A DNA stretch of 64,000 bases from Streptomyces sp. NBC_01217 (GCF_035994185.1 NZ_CP108538.1:6177501-6241500); one strand, 5' to 3'. Shown: positions 19,668 through 29,374, counted from the first letter of the stretch. A program made the numbers and translations. The notes: generated by a model not told the origin, from the sequence alone.

Positions 19668-22169
19668 ATGGACCCGACACACCTGGGGCCGGAGGAGTAC
19701 GGCCGGGACTACGACGGCTTCGGTGAGGGAACCGGCCGCCGGCTGCCCTCCCGTGAGCCGTCCCCGAGCTCTCAGCTCCGTGCGAGCAGGGGAGGCCCCG
19801 CCGCTCCGGATTTCGGCCAGCAAACGCCGCAGCAGGCGCGCGTGGTCAAGCTCATATCGGGTGACTGCCTCCTCACCGTCAACCCGGTCGACGGCAGCGA
19901 GGTCGAGCCGTGCCCGCCGGGTGAGCAGCCCGATCCGCCGGTCAAGCGCACCGCCGCCGAGCGCACCGACCGCGAACGCGCCACCGCACCGCCCGTGCCC
20001 CCGGGACCGCCCGCCCCCCAGCTGCCCCTCCTGGAGCGTGCGGAGGAACGCGAACGGCTGGTGCGCCTGCTGGCCCGCGGCCGCTCGGTGCGGCTCACCG
20101 GACCGGCCGGATCCGGCCGTACGGCCCTGCTGAGCGCCGTCGCCGCCGACTGCGCGGACCTCGCACCGGACGGAGTCGTACGGCTCTCCGGCTACAAGCG
20201 GACCGTCACCGACCTGCTGTACGGGCTCTTCGAAGCCGTTTACGACGCCCAGCTGCACCGGCCCGACCGTGCAGGTCTCCTCGAAAAGGTCCGGAGCATC
20301 GGCGCCGTCGTCGTGCTCGACGACCTGGAATTCGGCGGGGCCGCCCTGGAGGAGCTGCTCGACGCCACACCGGAGTGCGCCTTCCTGTTCGCGACGACTC
20401 CGGATGTCGCCGCACCCACCGCGGACTCGCACCTCGAAGAGGTCTTCCTCGCGGGCCTCGGCCGCGGCTCCTCCGTAGAGCTGCTGGAGCGGGTCGTGGA
20501 GCGTCCGCTCACCGAGGAGGAGGCGAACTGGGCGGGCGACCTCTGGTTCGAGTCCGAGGGGCTGCCGCTGCGCTTCGTCCAGGCGGGCGCCCTCCTGCGC
20601 CAGCGCGACATGCTGCGCACCGACGCGTACGACGGACTCGACGAAGGGTCCGCCGACGCACCCTTCGGGCACGACCCGGACGCCGACGGCGTACACATAC
20701 CCCTGCCCAGCCTCGGTGAGGGCGCGGCGCCCGCAGCACTGCTCGCCTCACGGCTCAGCGGGCCCGCCCGCGACACCCTGCGCCTCGCGGTCGCACTCGG
20801 CGGCGAGGTGCCCCACCAGGCCCATCTGCCGGCCCTCGTGGGGGACACCCACGCCGATGCCGCGCTCGGCGAACTGGCCGGCTTCGGGCTCCTCTCCCCG
20901 GCCGGTCCCCGCTACCGGCTCGCCGCCGGTGTCCTCGCCCAGCTGGAGGCCGCCGGATACGGCGAGGACAGCACCGACCGGGCCCGGACGGCGGCCCAGC
21001 ACTACGCCTGGTGGACCGGGCACCCCTCGGTCACCCCCGTACGGGCGACGGCCGAGGCCGACGCCGTCATCGCGGCGATGGCACAGCTCGTCCCCGGCGA
21101 CGGGGCGGGACAGACCAGCGTGGCCGTGCTGCTGGCCCGCAGCGCCGCTCCGGCCTTCGCGGCGGGACTGCACTGGGGGGCCTGGGAGAGGGCCCTGCGG
21201 ATCGGCCAGGAGGCGGCGAGGATCGCCGGAGAGGTCGCCGAAGAGGCTTACTTCCACCATGAGTTGGGTGTCCTCGCGCTCTGCAGCGGCAATCCCGACC
21301 GGGCCAGGGCGGAGCTGGAGACCTCGATCAGCATGCGCGGGGCGCTCGCCGACAAGTCGGGCGCGGTGGCCGGACGTCGCGCGCTCGCCCTGGTCGAGGA
21401 CCGCGCCGGCGGCCCGCTGCCCGGCGGCCGCATACCGGTGGTCGAGGAGTTGTCGGCCGCGCGGCACGAGGAGCGGATACCGCCGCCCGTCGGGCCGGCG
21501 GCGGCCGTGACGCAGGCGCTGTCACGGCCGTACGGCGACACCACCGCGGTCATATCCCGGCAGACCGCCCCCAAAGCCGCCCCGGGCGCGCGGGGAGGCC
21601 GCTTCGCGGTCCTGGGCGGGGCGCGGCGCAATCTGGTCGCGGCGGGCGCGGGCGTGATCCTGGCCGGTGTCCTCGGTACGGTGGTGACTCTGGGGCTGAC
21701 GCCCGGCGGCGATGCCCAGGGCAATACGGGTGTGACGACCGAGGATTCGACCGGTGAGGACCTCCAGGACGGCGTCCCGGACGACGGGTCACAGGACGCC
21801 TCGACCCCCGGGGACACGGCATCCAGCGGCAGTGCGCGGACTCCCGGACCCTCGGGCAGCCGGACCACGCCCGGCACGAGCGGTGCGCCCTCCACGGACG
21901 ACTCGTCCGGACCGGGCGACAGCCCTTCGTCGGACAAGCCGTCAAGCAACAAGCCGCCCTCGGGCAAGCCGACGAAGTCGTCCAGCACGCCGAAGCCGTC
22001 CACATCGCCGAAGCCGTCCACCTCGACCTCGACTTCGCCGAGTGGCTCCCCGTCCCCGTCGGGCTCGACGAGTGAGACCCCGACCCCGCCGGACACCTCC
22101 GACTCGGCGAGCGGGCCCGCCCCTTCGTCGGCGGCGGCCAGTAGCCCGGCCGAAGCTACCGTGCTCTGA
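19668..22169 (+). CDS. Membrane-anchored STAND-like ATP/GTP-binding protein
   Basis: This ~833-residue protein has a variable N-terminus, then an AAA/STAND-type nucleotide-binding domain: Walker A GPAGSGRT, Walker B as VVVLDDLEF and a sensor-like FLFATTPD. A winged-helix and helical-repeat-like region follows. One transmembrane helix (VAAGAGVILAGVLGTVVTLG) is near residue 665, and a ~155-residue Ser/Thr/Pro/Lys-rich tail follows, presumably outside the cell. The start is ATG 19668 or GTG 19665. Similar proteins are annotated in streptomycetes only as ATP/GTP-binding; the role is unknown, with signalling across the membrane inferred. Codons near 19761-19794 derive from a dispersed repeat. Confidence 0.75.
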   Translation: MDPTHLGPEEYGRDYDGFGEGTGRRLPSREPSPSSQLRASRGGPAAPDFGQQTPQQARVVKLISGDCLLTVNPVDGSEVEPCPPGEQPDPPVKRTAAERTDRERATAPPVPPGPPAPQLPLLERAEERERLVRLLARGRSVRLTGPAGSGRTALLSAVAADCADLAPDGVVRLSGYKRTVTDLLYGLFEAVYDAQLHRPDRAGLLEKVRSIGAVVVLDDLEFGGAALEELLDATPECAFLFATTPDVAAPTADSHLEEVFLAGLGRGSSVELLERVVERPLTEEEANWAGDLWFESEGLPLRFVQAGALLRQRDMLRTDAYDGLDEGSADAPFGHDPDADGVHIPLPSLGEGAAPAALLASRLSGPARDTLRLAVALGGEVPHQAHLPALVGDTHADAALGELAGFGLLSPAGPRYRLAAGVLAQLEAAGYGEDSTDRARTAAQHYAWWTGHPSVTPVRATAEADAVIAAMAQLVPGDGAGQTSVAVLLARSAAPAFAAGLHWGAWERALRIGQEAARIAGEVAEEAYFHHELGVLALCSGNPDRARAELETSISMRGALADKSGAVAGRRALALVEDRAGGPLPGGRIPVVEELSAARHEERIPPPVGPAAAVTQALSRPYGDTTAVISRQTAPKAAPGARGGRFAVLGGARRNLVAAGAGVILAGVLGTVVTLGLTPGGDAQGNTGVTTEDSTGEDLQDGVPDDGSQDASTPGDTASSGSARTPGPSGSRTTPGTSGAPSTDDSSGPGDSPSSDKPSSNKPPSGKPTKSSSTPKPSTSPKPSTSTSTSPSGSPSPSGSTSETPTPPDTSDSASGPAPSSAAASSPAEATVL
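19761..19794 (+). repeat. Dispersed 34-bp hairpin-type repeat, copy B (inside a coding sequence)
   Basis: This segment matches the reverse complement of 2328-2361 at 30 of 34 positions. It lies within the N-terminal variable part of the STAND-like ATPase gene and is translated, in frame, as part of a Ser/Pro/Arg-rich stretch. Confidence 0.8.
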
Positions 22170-22185
22170 GCGGACCACGCGCGTG

Positions 22186-22216
22186 TACGCCGGACGGGCC
22201 GTGCCCGTCCGGCGTA
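22186..22216. terminator. Bidirectional terminator between the ATPase gene and nucS
   Basis: A perfect 14-bp stem (TACGCCGGACGGGC with its complement at 22203-22216) closes a 3-nt loop between two convergent genes. An imperfect direct repeat (CCGTCAGAGCAGGCGCAG-like, twice) follows into the nucS stop region. Confidence 0.85.
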
Positions 22217-22248
22217 GGTACGCAACCCGTCAGAGCAGGCGCAGCCCG

Positions 22249-22920
22249 TCAGAACAGGCGCAGTTTGTCGTCCTCGATGCCGCGCAGTGCGTCGTAGTCG
22301 AGCACCACGCAGCCGATCCCGCGGTCCGTCGCCAGCACCCGCGCCTGCGGCTTGATCTCCTGCGCCGCGAAGATGCCCTTCACGGGGGCGAGATGGGGAT
22401 CGCGGTTGAGCAGTTCCAGATAGCGGGTCAGCTGCTCCACGCCGTCGATGTCGCCGCGCCGCTTCAGCTCCACGGCCACGGTCTGCCCGTCGGCGTCCCG
22501 GCACAGGATGTCGACCGGTCCGATGGCGGTGAAGTACTCACGGCGGATCAGGGTGTAGCCCTCGCCGAGTGTCTCGATCCGGTCGGCGAGAAGCTCCTGC
22601 AGATGTGCTTCGACACCGTCCTTGATCAGGCCGGGGTCGACACCCAGCTCATGGGACGAGTCATGGAGGATTTCCTCCATCGTGATGATCAGTTTCTCGC
22701 CCGCTTTGTTGACCACGGTCCAGATGCCCGCGGTGTCGTCGGCGCCCTCCTTGAGGGTGCAGGGCGGTGACATCCAGTTGAGGGGTTTGTACGCCCTGTC
22801 GTCGGCGTGGATCGACACGCTCCCGTCCGCCTTCACCAGGATCAGACGGGGAGCGGAGGGCAGGTGGGCCGTGAGCCGGCCGGCGTAGTCCACGGAGCAG
22901 CGGGCGATGACGAGACGCAT
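22249..22920 (-). CDS. nucS: Mismatch-specific endonuclease NucS (EndoMS)
   Basis: This 223-residue nuclease cleaves mismatched DNA and replaces MutS/MutL repair in actinobacteria. An N-terminal beta-sandwich DNA-binding domain precedes a PD-(D/E)xK core read as [22 protein letters not shown]. The last residues (DDKLRLF) look like the sliding-clamp-binding motif known at the NucS C-terminus. ATG 22920 (MRLVIARC) is preferred over an in-frame TTG three codons earlier. Transcribed alone. Confidence 0.95.
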   Translation of the reverse strand: MRLVIARCSVDYAGRLTAHLPSAPRLILVKADGSVSIHADDRAYKPLNWMSPPCTLKEGADDTAGIWTVVNKAGEKLIITMEEILHDSSHELGVDPGLIKDGVEAHLQELLADRIETLGEGYTLIRREYFTAIGPVDILCRDADGQTVAVELKRRGDIDGVEQLTRYLELLNRDPHLAPVKGIFAAQEIKPQARVLATDRGIGCVVLDYDALRGIEDDKLRLF

Positions 22921-23181
22921 GGTCGGCAACGCTACTCGACGACGGGTGTTCCACGCGATTCTCCCTCGGCCGCCCTCCGGACCCCGGACCGGGGCCCCGG
23001 GGGCTTGCCCCTCTTTGCTCCCCTTCGTTATTGGCCGGTTGTGTTCCCAATCTCCTGGTGCGGCCAGGACCGCACCCTTACGGTGGAAGCAGGAGGTCGC
23101 CGTCCGTGCACGCTGCGTCGCCGTCCTCCTTCCCTGCCCGTAAGGCCCCGGCCCGGCGTCGGGGTCGCGAGAGGAGAACCC

Positions 23182-23574
23182 ATGTCGCTCGACGTCTCAC
23201 CGGCGCTGTTGGAACAGGCCGAGCGAGGCGAGGTCGACGAAGCCGACTTCGTCGACTGCGTCCGGACCTCCCTGCCCTACGCATGGGAGATGATCAGCTC
23301 TCTGGTGGCACAGCTGAAGGTCGACGGCGGAGAGTTCGCCGACAACCAGACGCCCCCGCCGGACGAGCAGGCACGTGGTCAGCTGCTGCGCGCGCTCGCG
23401 AGTGATGCGATACGCGGCGCTCTGCAGCGGCACTTCGGGGTGCGTCTGGCATTCCAGAACTGCCACCGCGTCGCGGTGTTCCCGCTGGACGCCTCGGTCG
23501 ACGAGCGTCTGGCCCGCTTCACCTCGGTGAGGGGCCAGTTGCTCAATCAGTCGCCCGAACTACGGGACTGCTAA
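23182..23574 (+). CDS. SCO5389-type conserved actinobacterial protein
   Basis: This 130-residue cytoplasmic protein starts at ATG 23182, six bases after GAGGAG. It is mostly helical, with a conserved core around [16 protein letters not shown] and [22 protein letters not shown]. Similar proteins occupy this place beside nucS in other streptomycetes. Function unknown. It is divergent from nucS and convergent with the oxidoreductase gene. Confidence 0.8.
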   Translation: MSLDVSPALLEQAERGEVDEADFVDCVRTSLPYAWEMISSLVAQLKVDGGEFADNQTPPPDEQARGQLLRALASDAIRGALQRHFGVRLAFQNCHRVAVFPLDASVDERLARFTSVRGQLLNQSPELRDC

Positions 23575-23652
23575 ACGCTTCCGCTGCCGTTCCGGGCCGC
23601 GGGAGGTGCAACTGGCTCCGGGGCGGCAGCCCCCCGTACCTCTTACGACTGT

Positions 23653-24696
23653 TTATGTGAGCAGCGGCAGTACCTCAGTGCCCAGCCGCGCTACGTTCTC
23701 CTTCGTGGCCGCCAGATCTCCCGAACCCTCCACCAGGAGCGCGAAGCGGGTGATGCCTGTCCGCTCGGCGGTGGCGGCGAGCCGGTCGGCGGCGAGCCGG
23801 GGCGGGCCCACCGGATGAAGGCCGCACAGCAGCTCCGTATAGGCGACCGGGTCGCGCATCACCCGGTGCCGGCCGTCGACCGTCACATGGGCGTCCAGGC
23901 CCTGCCGGAGCCAGCCGGGCATCGTCTTCACGAGCGTCTCCACGCCGTCCTGCCTACGGTCGGCGATCTGGGCCACCCCCGCGGACACATGTCCGGCCTC
24001 CCGGACGCTCTCGGGCGAGCGGCCGGCGGCGAGGGCGGCGGAGCGCCACAGGGCGACCATCTCGGCCTTCTCCTCGTCCCCGCAGTGCATCCCGAGCAGC
24101 ATCGGCAGCCCGTTCTCCGCGGCGAGCCGTACCGTCTTGGGCGAGGTGCACGCGACGACCACCTCGGGGCCGCCCGGGCTCTCGCCGCCGTCCGGGCCGA
24201 GCAGTTCGTCGGCCCGGGGGACCACGGCCACCTCGCGGAAGCCGTACCGCTCGCCCTTCCCCGACACCCGGGATCCGGCCAGCCAGTCGAGCAGCAGCTC
24301 CAGGGAGGCCGGGAAGCCCTTCTCATACGCCTCCAGGCCTCCTCCGAACACCTCCAGATCCACCCAGGGGCCGCCCCGGCCGACGCCGAGCGTGAATCTG
24401 CCGCCGCTGGTGAGGTGGAGCAGCGCGGCCTGCTCGCCGAGCGCGACCGGATGGTGGTTCGGCAGCACGCTCACCGCCGTACCCACCCGGATTCTGCGGG
24501 TGCGGCCGAGCAGCAGCGCGGCCAGGGTGACGGCGGACGGGCAGACCCCGTACGGCACGAAATGATGTTCTGCCAGCCAGACCGAGTCGAGCCCGGATTC
24601 CTCCGCGACCTCGGTGGACCGGATCGCGCGATGCAGCGCTTCTCCCGGCCCCTGCCCCGGAAACTGGGCTGCCAGTACGAACGTTCCCACTCGCAT
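23653..24696 (-). CDS. Luciferase-like (LLM-class) flavin/F420-dependent oxidoreductase
   Basis: This 347-residue TIM-barrel protein belongs to the bacterial luciferase-like monooxygenase family. Visible features are SVWLAEHHF near residue 40, RIRVGTAVSVLPNHHPV near 75 and GRFTLGVGRG. ATG 24696 lies 9 nt after GGAGG. The cofactor (FMN or F420) and substrate cannot be settled from sequence. The gene stands alone. Confidence 0.88.
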   Translation of the reverse strand: MRVGTFVLAAQFPGQGPGEALHRAIRSTEVAEESGLDSVWLAEHHFVPYGVCPSAVTLAALLLGRTRRIRVGTAVSVLPNHHPVALGEQAALLHLTSGGRFTLGVGRGGPWVDLEVFGGGLEAYEKGFPASLELLLDWLAGSRVSGKGERYGFREVAVVPRADELLGPDGGESPGGPEVVVACTSPKTVRLAAENGLPMLLGMHCGDEEKAEMVALWRSAALAAGRSPESVREAGHVSAGVAQIADRRQDGVETLVKTMPGWLRQGLDAHVTVDGRHRVMRDPVAYTELLCGLHPVGPPRLAADRLAATAERTGITRFALLVEGSGDLAATKENVARLGTEVLPLLT

Positions 24697-24907
24697 CGCC
24701 AATTGCCTCCTTGCGGCCGACGCGGCTCTCCCCTACCCGCAACAACGTCTGACACGTGCCAAAGGCACGGTCCATCGGCAAGTTGTTGCGATTTTCCGCT
24801 AACTCATCCCCTCCGGGGCGCCGCCCTGCGCGGTGCGGGACACCGGCTGGGCCAAATGGCCCTACGCTGGACGGGAACTGCCCAGCCTGCCCCCCGTGAG
24901 GTGTCAC

Positions 24908-25237
24908 GTGTCCCCGCGCCGCAACCGCCCCCGAGGCGGCGAGAGTCCCCACGACAGTGCAGCGGAGCCGGGGGACCGGTACGGCGGTGGCGGGCGCAGC
25001 GAACTGTGGCAGGGGGAGGAGTGGTCGGTCCGCCTGGTGAGCGGCGCGAGCGCGGCCGGCAAGCGGTACCGCTGCCCCGGCTGCGACCAGGAGATCCCGT
25101 CCGGCGTCCCGCACCTGGTGGCCTGGTCCGAATACGGCGGGATCGACGACCGCAGGCACTGGCACAAGGCCTGCTGGAACGCGAAGGACCGCCGCACCAC
25201 ACAGGTGCAGCGGTCCAGGAACGCGCCTCGCTACTGA
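24908..25237 (+). CDS. Small putative zinc-binding protein
   Basis: This 109-residue protein starts at GTG 24908 after GAGGTG. The N-terminal 35 residues are Arg/Gly/Ser-rich. The folded part holds CPGCDQEIPSGVPHLV and RHWHKACW, so two Cys pairs and His residues could bind zinc. Similar proteins are annotated as ATP/GTP-binding in streptomycetes, but no P-loop is visible here. Function unknown. Confidence 0.72.
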   Translation: MSPRRNRPRGGESPHDSAAEPGDRYGGGGRSELWQGEEWSVRLVSGASAAGKRYRCPGCDQEIPSGVPHLVAWSEYGGIDDRRHWHKACWNAKDRRTTQVQRSRNAPRY

Positions 25238-25282
25238 GCTCCGGCGACCGGCGGTCGACGACCGGTCAACGGTTGCGGGTCG

Positions 25283-26149
25283 TCAGACGTCGCGCTTCTC
25301 CAGCGACGCATAGGCACCGAGCAGAGCCACGGCAGTGACGCCGATCATGATCCACAGCGGATCCCAGCCGGTCGGCCCCGACCCGGTGACCGAGGTGTCG
25401 TAGAACGCGCTGAGCTGGCTGGGGATCGAGTACTCGAAGAGTGCGTCCCGCAGGTCGACGAGCGACTCGGCGAACATGAACATGGCCAGCACGAGCGGCA
25501 GCAGCACCACCCCGATCATGATCGTGATCGCACCCGCGGAGTGCCGGATGAGAGCGCCGACCGCGAGCGAGAGCAGCCCCAGCGTGGCGATGTAGAAACC
25601 GACGCCGACCGTGGCGCGCAGCCATTCGTCACCGCTGGGCGCCGCGCCGTCGAGCATGGCCGTCTGCAGGACGCCGACCAGTGCGGTCGTCACGGTCGTG
25701 ATGACGAAGGTGAGGAGGAAGAAGACGATCGCCTTCGCGGTCAGCACCCGCGCCCGGCTGGGGCAGGCCGTCAGCGTCGTACGGATCATGCCGGTGCCGT
25801 ACTCGGAGGCGATGGTCATCACGCCGAGCGTGATCACACAGATCGAACCGAGCAGCACCCCGAAGAAGCCGAGGCTGAGCACCGGGGTCTCGCCGATCTC
25901 GGTGTCGGCGGCGTTGACCGCGATCGCGGCGAGCAGGCCGATGCCGAGCAGCAGCACGATCATGATGCCGAGCGTCCACATCGTGGAGCGCACCGAACGG
26001 ATCTTGGTCCACTCGGAGGCGAGCGCATCGCCGAGGGTGGCGCGGCGCAGCGGGATCGGTGAGGCGTAGAACCCGGCCGGTGCGTCCTGCCAGTTCTGCT
26101 GCGGGGCCGGGGCGGGGGCCTGGGCCTGCGGGGTCGGCGGCGTGGTCAT
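25283..26149 (-). CDS. ABC transporter permease (ABC-2 type), pair 1
   Basis: This 288-residue protein has a Pro/Gln-rich N-terminal tail (~30 residues), then ALASEWTKIRSVRSTMWTL, the entry typical of ABC-2 permeases, and six transmembrane helices, ending GAYASLEKRDV. Its ATG overlaps the stop of the ATPase gene by 4 nt. It is paralogous to the permease at 27561-28340. Substrate unknown; this subfamily (YhaQ/CcmA-like neighbours) is usually linked to drug or antibiotic efflux. Confidence 0.88.
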   Translation of the reverse strand: MTTPPTPQAQAPAPAPQQNWQDAPAGFYASPIPLRRATLGDALASEWTKIRSVRSTMWTLGIMIVLLLGIGLLAAIAVNAADTEIGETPVLSLGFFGVLLGSICVITLGVMTIASEYGTGMIRTTLTACPSRARVLTAKAIVFFLLTFVITTVTTALVGVLQTAMLDGAAPSGDEWLRATVGVGFYIATLGLLSLAVGALIRHSAGAITIMIGVVLLPLVLAMFMFAESLVDLRDALFEYSIPSQLSAFYDTSVTGSGPTGWDPLWIMIGVTAVALLGAYASLEKRDV

Positions 26150-27336
26150 CGGGCGTCCTCGCTGGTCTCGCTCTTGGTCAGGTCTGCGGGGGCTGCGGCG
26201 GGAGCCGTCGGGGCCGCCGGAGCGGGCGCGGCGGGGGCAGCGGGTACGGCCGGGGCGGCGGGTGCCGCAGGGGCCTGGGCGTACGGGTTCTGTCCGGGCG
26301 GCGGCGGGGCGTACCAGCCCTGCTGCGGCATCTCCGGGACCGGCGGCTGCGGAGCCTCGTAACCCGGCTGCTGTCCGTACCCACCGTGCACCGGCTGCTG
26401 CAGACCGGCCTTCTGGTCCGCCGTCGAGCGGTAGTCCACGGCGCCCTGCGTCATCCGCATGTACGCCTCCTCCAGCGAGGCCTGGTGCGGGGAGAGCTCC
26501 CACAGCCGGACGTCCGACTCATGGGCCAGATCACTGATCCGCGGCAGCTGAAGACCGGTGATCCGCAGGGCGCCGTCCGGCTCCGACATGACCTGGCCGC
26601 CCGCCTCGGTGAGCGAGGCGGTCAGCTTCTCCCGCAGTTCCGGCACCCCGTCCGCGACCCGTACCCGCGCGAAATCGGCCGAATTGGCGGAGATGAAGTC
26701 CTTGACGCTCATGTCGGAGAGCAGCTGCCCGCGGCCGATCACGATCAGATGGTCGGCGGTGAGGGCCATCTCGCTCATCAGGTGGCTGGAGACGAAGACC
26801 GTACGGCCCTCCGACGCCAGCATCTTCATCAGATTGCGGACCCAGAGAATGCCCTCGGGGTCGAGACCGTTGACCGGCTCGTCGAAGAGCAGCACCTGCG
26901 GGTCGCCGAGCAGCGCCGCCGCGATGCCGAGCCGCTGGCCCATACCGAGCGAGTAGCCCTTGGACCGCTTCCGCGCGACGTCGTGCAGACCGACGACACC
27001 GAGCACCTCGTCGACCCGGGCGGCCGGGATGCCGGCGAGCTGGGCGAGCGAGAGGAGATGGTTACGGGCGCTGCGCCCGCCGTGCACCGCCTTCGCGTCC
27101 AGCAGCGCACCCACCTGGCGCGGCGCGTTCGGCAGGCTGCGGAAGGGGTGGCCGCCGATGGTGACATGGCCGGATGTCGGTCGGTCCAGGCCCAGCATCA
27201 TGCGCATGGTGGTGGACTTGCCCGACCCGTTGGGACCGAGGAATCCGGTGACGGCACCGGGCCGCACCTGGAAGGAAAGGTTGTACACGGCTGTCTTCGC
27301 GCCATAGCGCTTGGTCAGGCCGACTGCCTCGATCAT
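26146..27336 (-). CDS. ABC transporter ATP-binding protein with Pro/Ala-rich tail, pair 1
   Basis: This 396-residue ATPase has Walker A GPNGSGKST near residue 37, the signature YSLGMGQRLGIA and Walker B VLLFDEPVNGLDPEG. ATG 27336 (MIEAVGLTKRYG) is used; the longer frame is not conserved. After residue ~310 an ~85-residue tail rich in Pro, Ala, Gln and Tyr follows, which is unusual for an ABC ATPase. It forms a unit with the overlapping permease gene and is a paralogue of the ATPase at 28346-29374. Confidence 0.9.
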   Translation of the reverse strand: MIEAVGLTKRYGAKTAVYNLSFQVRPGAVTGFLGPNGSGKSTTMRMMLGLDRPTSGHVTIGGHPFRSLPNAPRQVGALLDAKAVHGGRSARNHLLSLAQLAGIPAARVDEVLGVVGLHDVARKRSKGYSLGMGQRLGIAAALLGDPQVLLFDEPVNGLDPEGILWVRNLMKMLASEGRTVFVSSHLMSEMALTADHLIVIGRGQLLSDMSVKDFISANSADFARVRVADGVPELREKLTASLTEAGGQVMSEPDGALRITGLQLPRISDLAHESDVRLWELSPHQASLEEAYMRMTQGAVDYRSTADQKAGLQQPVHGGYGQQPGYEAPQPPVPEMPQQGWYAPPPPGQNPYAQAPAAPAAPAVPAAPAAPAPAAPTAPAAAPADLTKSETSEDAR

Positions 27337-27560
27337 GCTCCAGCCCCATCGACTTCGTCTGTCGTCGGGGCCCAGGCCGTCCGGCCGCACGCCCCCCGTA
27401 AGAGTTAGGAGGATATCCAGGCCTTGACGGTTCCGGCCAAGCGTTACGAGAGCGCATCGCCTCGGGGCGGAGCGGACGGAGCACTTCCGGTACGGTCCGG
27501 GGCAGCTGCCCCGCCGACCGGCCGGCGTCCCGCCCGCCCGTCACCTGTCCCGTCAGCCCG

Positions 27561-28340
27561 TCACGCGTCCCGCTTTTTCAGTACGAGATAGCCGCCGACC
27601 AGCGCGGCCGCCACCCAGGCGACCAGAATGCCGAACCCGCCCCACGGCCCGTACGGAGACGGGCCGCTGTTCATGGCGTCCGGGACCACCTGCATGATCT
27701 TGGACCCGGCCTGGTCGGGGAAGTACCGGGCGACCTTCTTCGCGCCCGGGACCGCCGACAGGATCTGCGAGACCAGGAAGAAGAACGGCATCAGGATGCC
27801 GAGCGACAGCATGGAGCTGCGCAGCATCGTCGCCACACCCATCGAGAAGATCCCGATCAGGCCCATGTAGAGGCCGCCGCCGACGACCGCGCGCAGGACG
27901 TGTTCCGCACCGATGTCGGTGTGGTGGTCGCCGAGCAGGGCCTGGCCGAGGAAGAACGAGACGAAGCTGGTGGCGAGGCCGACCACCAGGGCCAGCAGAC
28001 CGGCCACCGTGATCTTGCTGAAGAGGAACGAACCGCGCTGCGGCACGGCCGCCAGCGAGGTCCGGATCATGCCCGAGCTGTACTCCGTACCGACCACCAG
28101 CACGCCGAAGACGACCATGGCCAGCTGGCCGAGGACCATGCCGGAGAAGCTGATGAGGGTCGGGTCGAAGGTGGCCCGCTCCGGCGCGGGGAGATCGTCG
28201 AACTGGGCGTTCATCAGGGCGCAGAGCGCCGCGCTCATCGCGACGGTGACGACGAACGCGGAGATCAGCGTCCAGACGGTCGAGGAGACCGTACGGATCT
28301 TGGTCCACTCGGAGGTCAGGACCGCGGGTACCGATGCCAT
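27561..28340 (-). CDS. ABC transporter permease (ABC-2 type), pair 2
   Basis: This 259-residue permease starts MASVPAVLTSEWTKIRTVSST at ATG 28340 and has six transmembrane helices, ending GGYLVLKKRDA. It lacks the N-terminal Pro/Gln tail of its paralogue at 25283-26149. Its start lies 5 nt upstream of the end of the ATPase gene, as in pair 1. Exports an unknown substrate with the ATPase at 28346-29374. Confidence 0.88.
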   Translation of the reverse strand: MASVPAVLTSEWTKIRTVSSTVWTLISAFVVTVAMSAALCALMNAQFDDLPAPERATFDPTLISFSGMVLGQLAMVVFGVLVVGTEYSSGMIRTSLAAVPQRGSFLFSKITVAGLLALVVGLATSFVSFFLGQALLGDHHTDIGAEHVLRAVVGGGLYMGLIGIFSMGVATMLRSSMLSLGILMPFFFLVSQILSAVPGAKKVARYFPDQAGSKIMQVVPDAMNSGPSPYGPWGGFGILVAWVAAALVGGYLVLKKRDA

Positions 28341-28345
28341 CGCCG

Positions 28346-29374
28346 TCACACCCCCTTGCCGGCGTCGGGTGCGTCCGAGACACCGGGTGTCCCGGCCGGG
28401 CCTGCGGCGTTCTGCTGATTCCACTGATCGCCCCAGTGCGGACCAACGGGCGGCGGCACCGCACCGAGGTCCGAGTGCGCGTGGTACTCCACGGAGTCCG
28501 CCGTCATCTGCATGAACGCTTCCTCCAGGGAGGCCCGCTGGGAGCTCAGCTCGTGCAGCACGATCTGGTGCCGGGCGGCGAGCTCGCCCAGCGTCTCGGT
28601 GGTGGCGCCGTCGATCTCCAGCGTGCCGCTGCCCGCCTCGACCACGATCAGGCCCTCCTCGTGCAGCACATCGCGCAGCCGCTCCTGCTGCGGCGAGCGC
28701 AGCCGTACATAACTGCGTGAGTTCTGGTGGATGAAATCGGCCATCGAGGTGTCGGCGAGCAGCCGGCCCTGGCCGATCACGATCAAGTGGTCCGCCGTCA
28801 GCGCCATTTCGCTCATCAGATGCGAGGAGACGAAGATCGTCCGGCCTTCCGCTGCGAGCGCCTTCATCAGATTGCGGATCCAGTGAATGCCCTCGGGGTC
28901 GAGACCGTTGACCGGCTCGTCGAAGAGCAGCACCTGCGGGTCGCCGAGCAGCGCCGCGGCGATGCCGAGCCGCTGGCCCATGCCGAGGGAGAAGCCCTTC
29001 GACTTCTTCTTCGCCACCGCGGTCAGACCGACGGTGTCCAGAACCTCCGCGACCCGGCTCTCCGGGATGTGGTTGCTCTGTGCGAGACAGAGCAGATTGT
29101 TGTACGCGCTGCGCCCGCCGTGCATCGACTTGGCGTCCAGCAGCGCCCCGATGTACTTGAGGGGTTCTTCCAGGTCGCGGTAGTGCTTGCCGTCGATGCG
29201 CACGGAACCGCTGGTCGGGTTGTCGAGATCGAGCATCATCCGCATCGTCGTGGATTTGCCCGCTCCGTTGGGGCCCAGAAAGCCCGTCACCATTCCAGGT
29301 CTGACGCGGCACGAAAGCCGGTCGACGGCAACCTTGTTGCCGAAGCGCTTGGTGAGGCCGTCAAGCTCGATCAT
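28346..29374 (-). CDS. ABC transporter ATP-binding protein, pair 2
   Basis: This 342-residue ATPase has Walker A GPNGAGKST, the signature FSLGMGQRLGIA and Walker B VLLFDEPVNGLDPEG. The region around Walker B is nearly identical at DNA level to the paralogue at 26146-27336, over about 100 bp. The C-terminal tail is shorter (~45 residues, rich in Pro/Asn/Gln/Gly). Likely first gene of pair 2. Confidence 0.9.
   Translation of the reverse strand: MIELDGLTKRFGNKVAVDRLSCRVRPGMVTGFLGPNGAGKSTTMRMMLDLDNPTSGSVRIDGKHYRDLEEPLKYIGALLDAKSMHGGRSAYNNLLCLAQSNHIPESRVAEVLDTVGLTAVAKKKSKGFSLGMGQRLGIAAALLGDPQVLLFDEPVNGLDPEGIHWIRNLMKALAAEGRTIFVSSHLMSEMALTADHLIVIGQGRLLADTSMADFIHQNSRSYVRLRSPQQERLRDVLHEEGLIVVEAGSGTLEIDGATTETLGELAARHQIVLHELSSQRASLEEAFMQMTADSVEYHAHSDLGAVPPPVGPHWGDQWNQQNAAGPAGTPGVSDAPDAGKGV

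Noticed and set aside
19937..22169. Frameshift suspected in the ATPase because of overlapping long frames
   Set aside because: Walker motifs, transmembrane helix and Ser/Pro tail are all in a single frame without interruption.
25246..25267. GACCGG/CCGGTC inverted repeat as terminator between convergent genes
   Set aside because: The arms are only 6 bp, 10 bp apart and without U-run; not strong enough to list.
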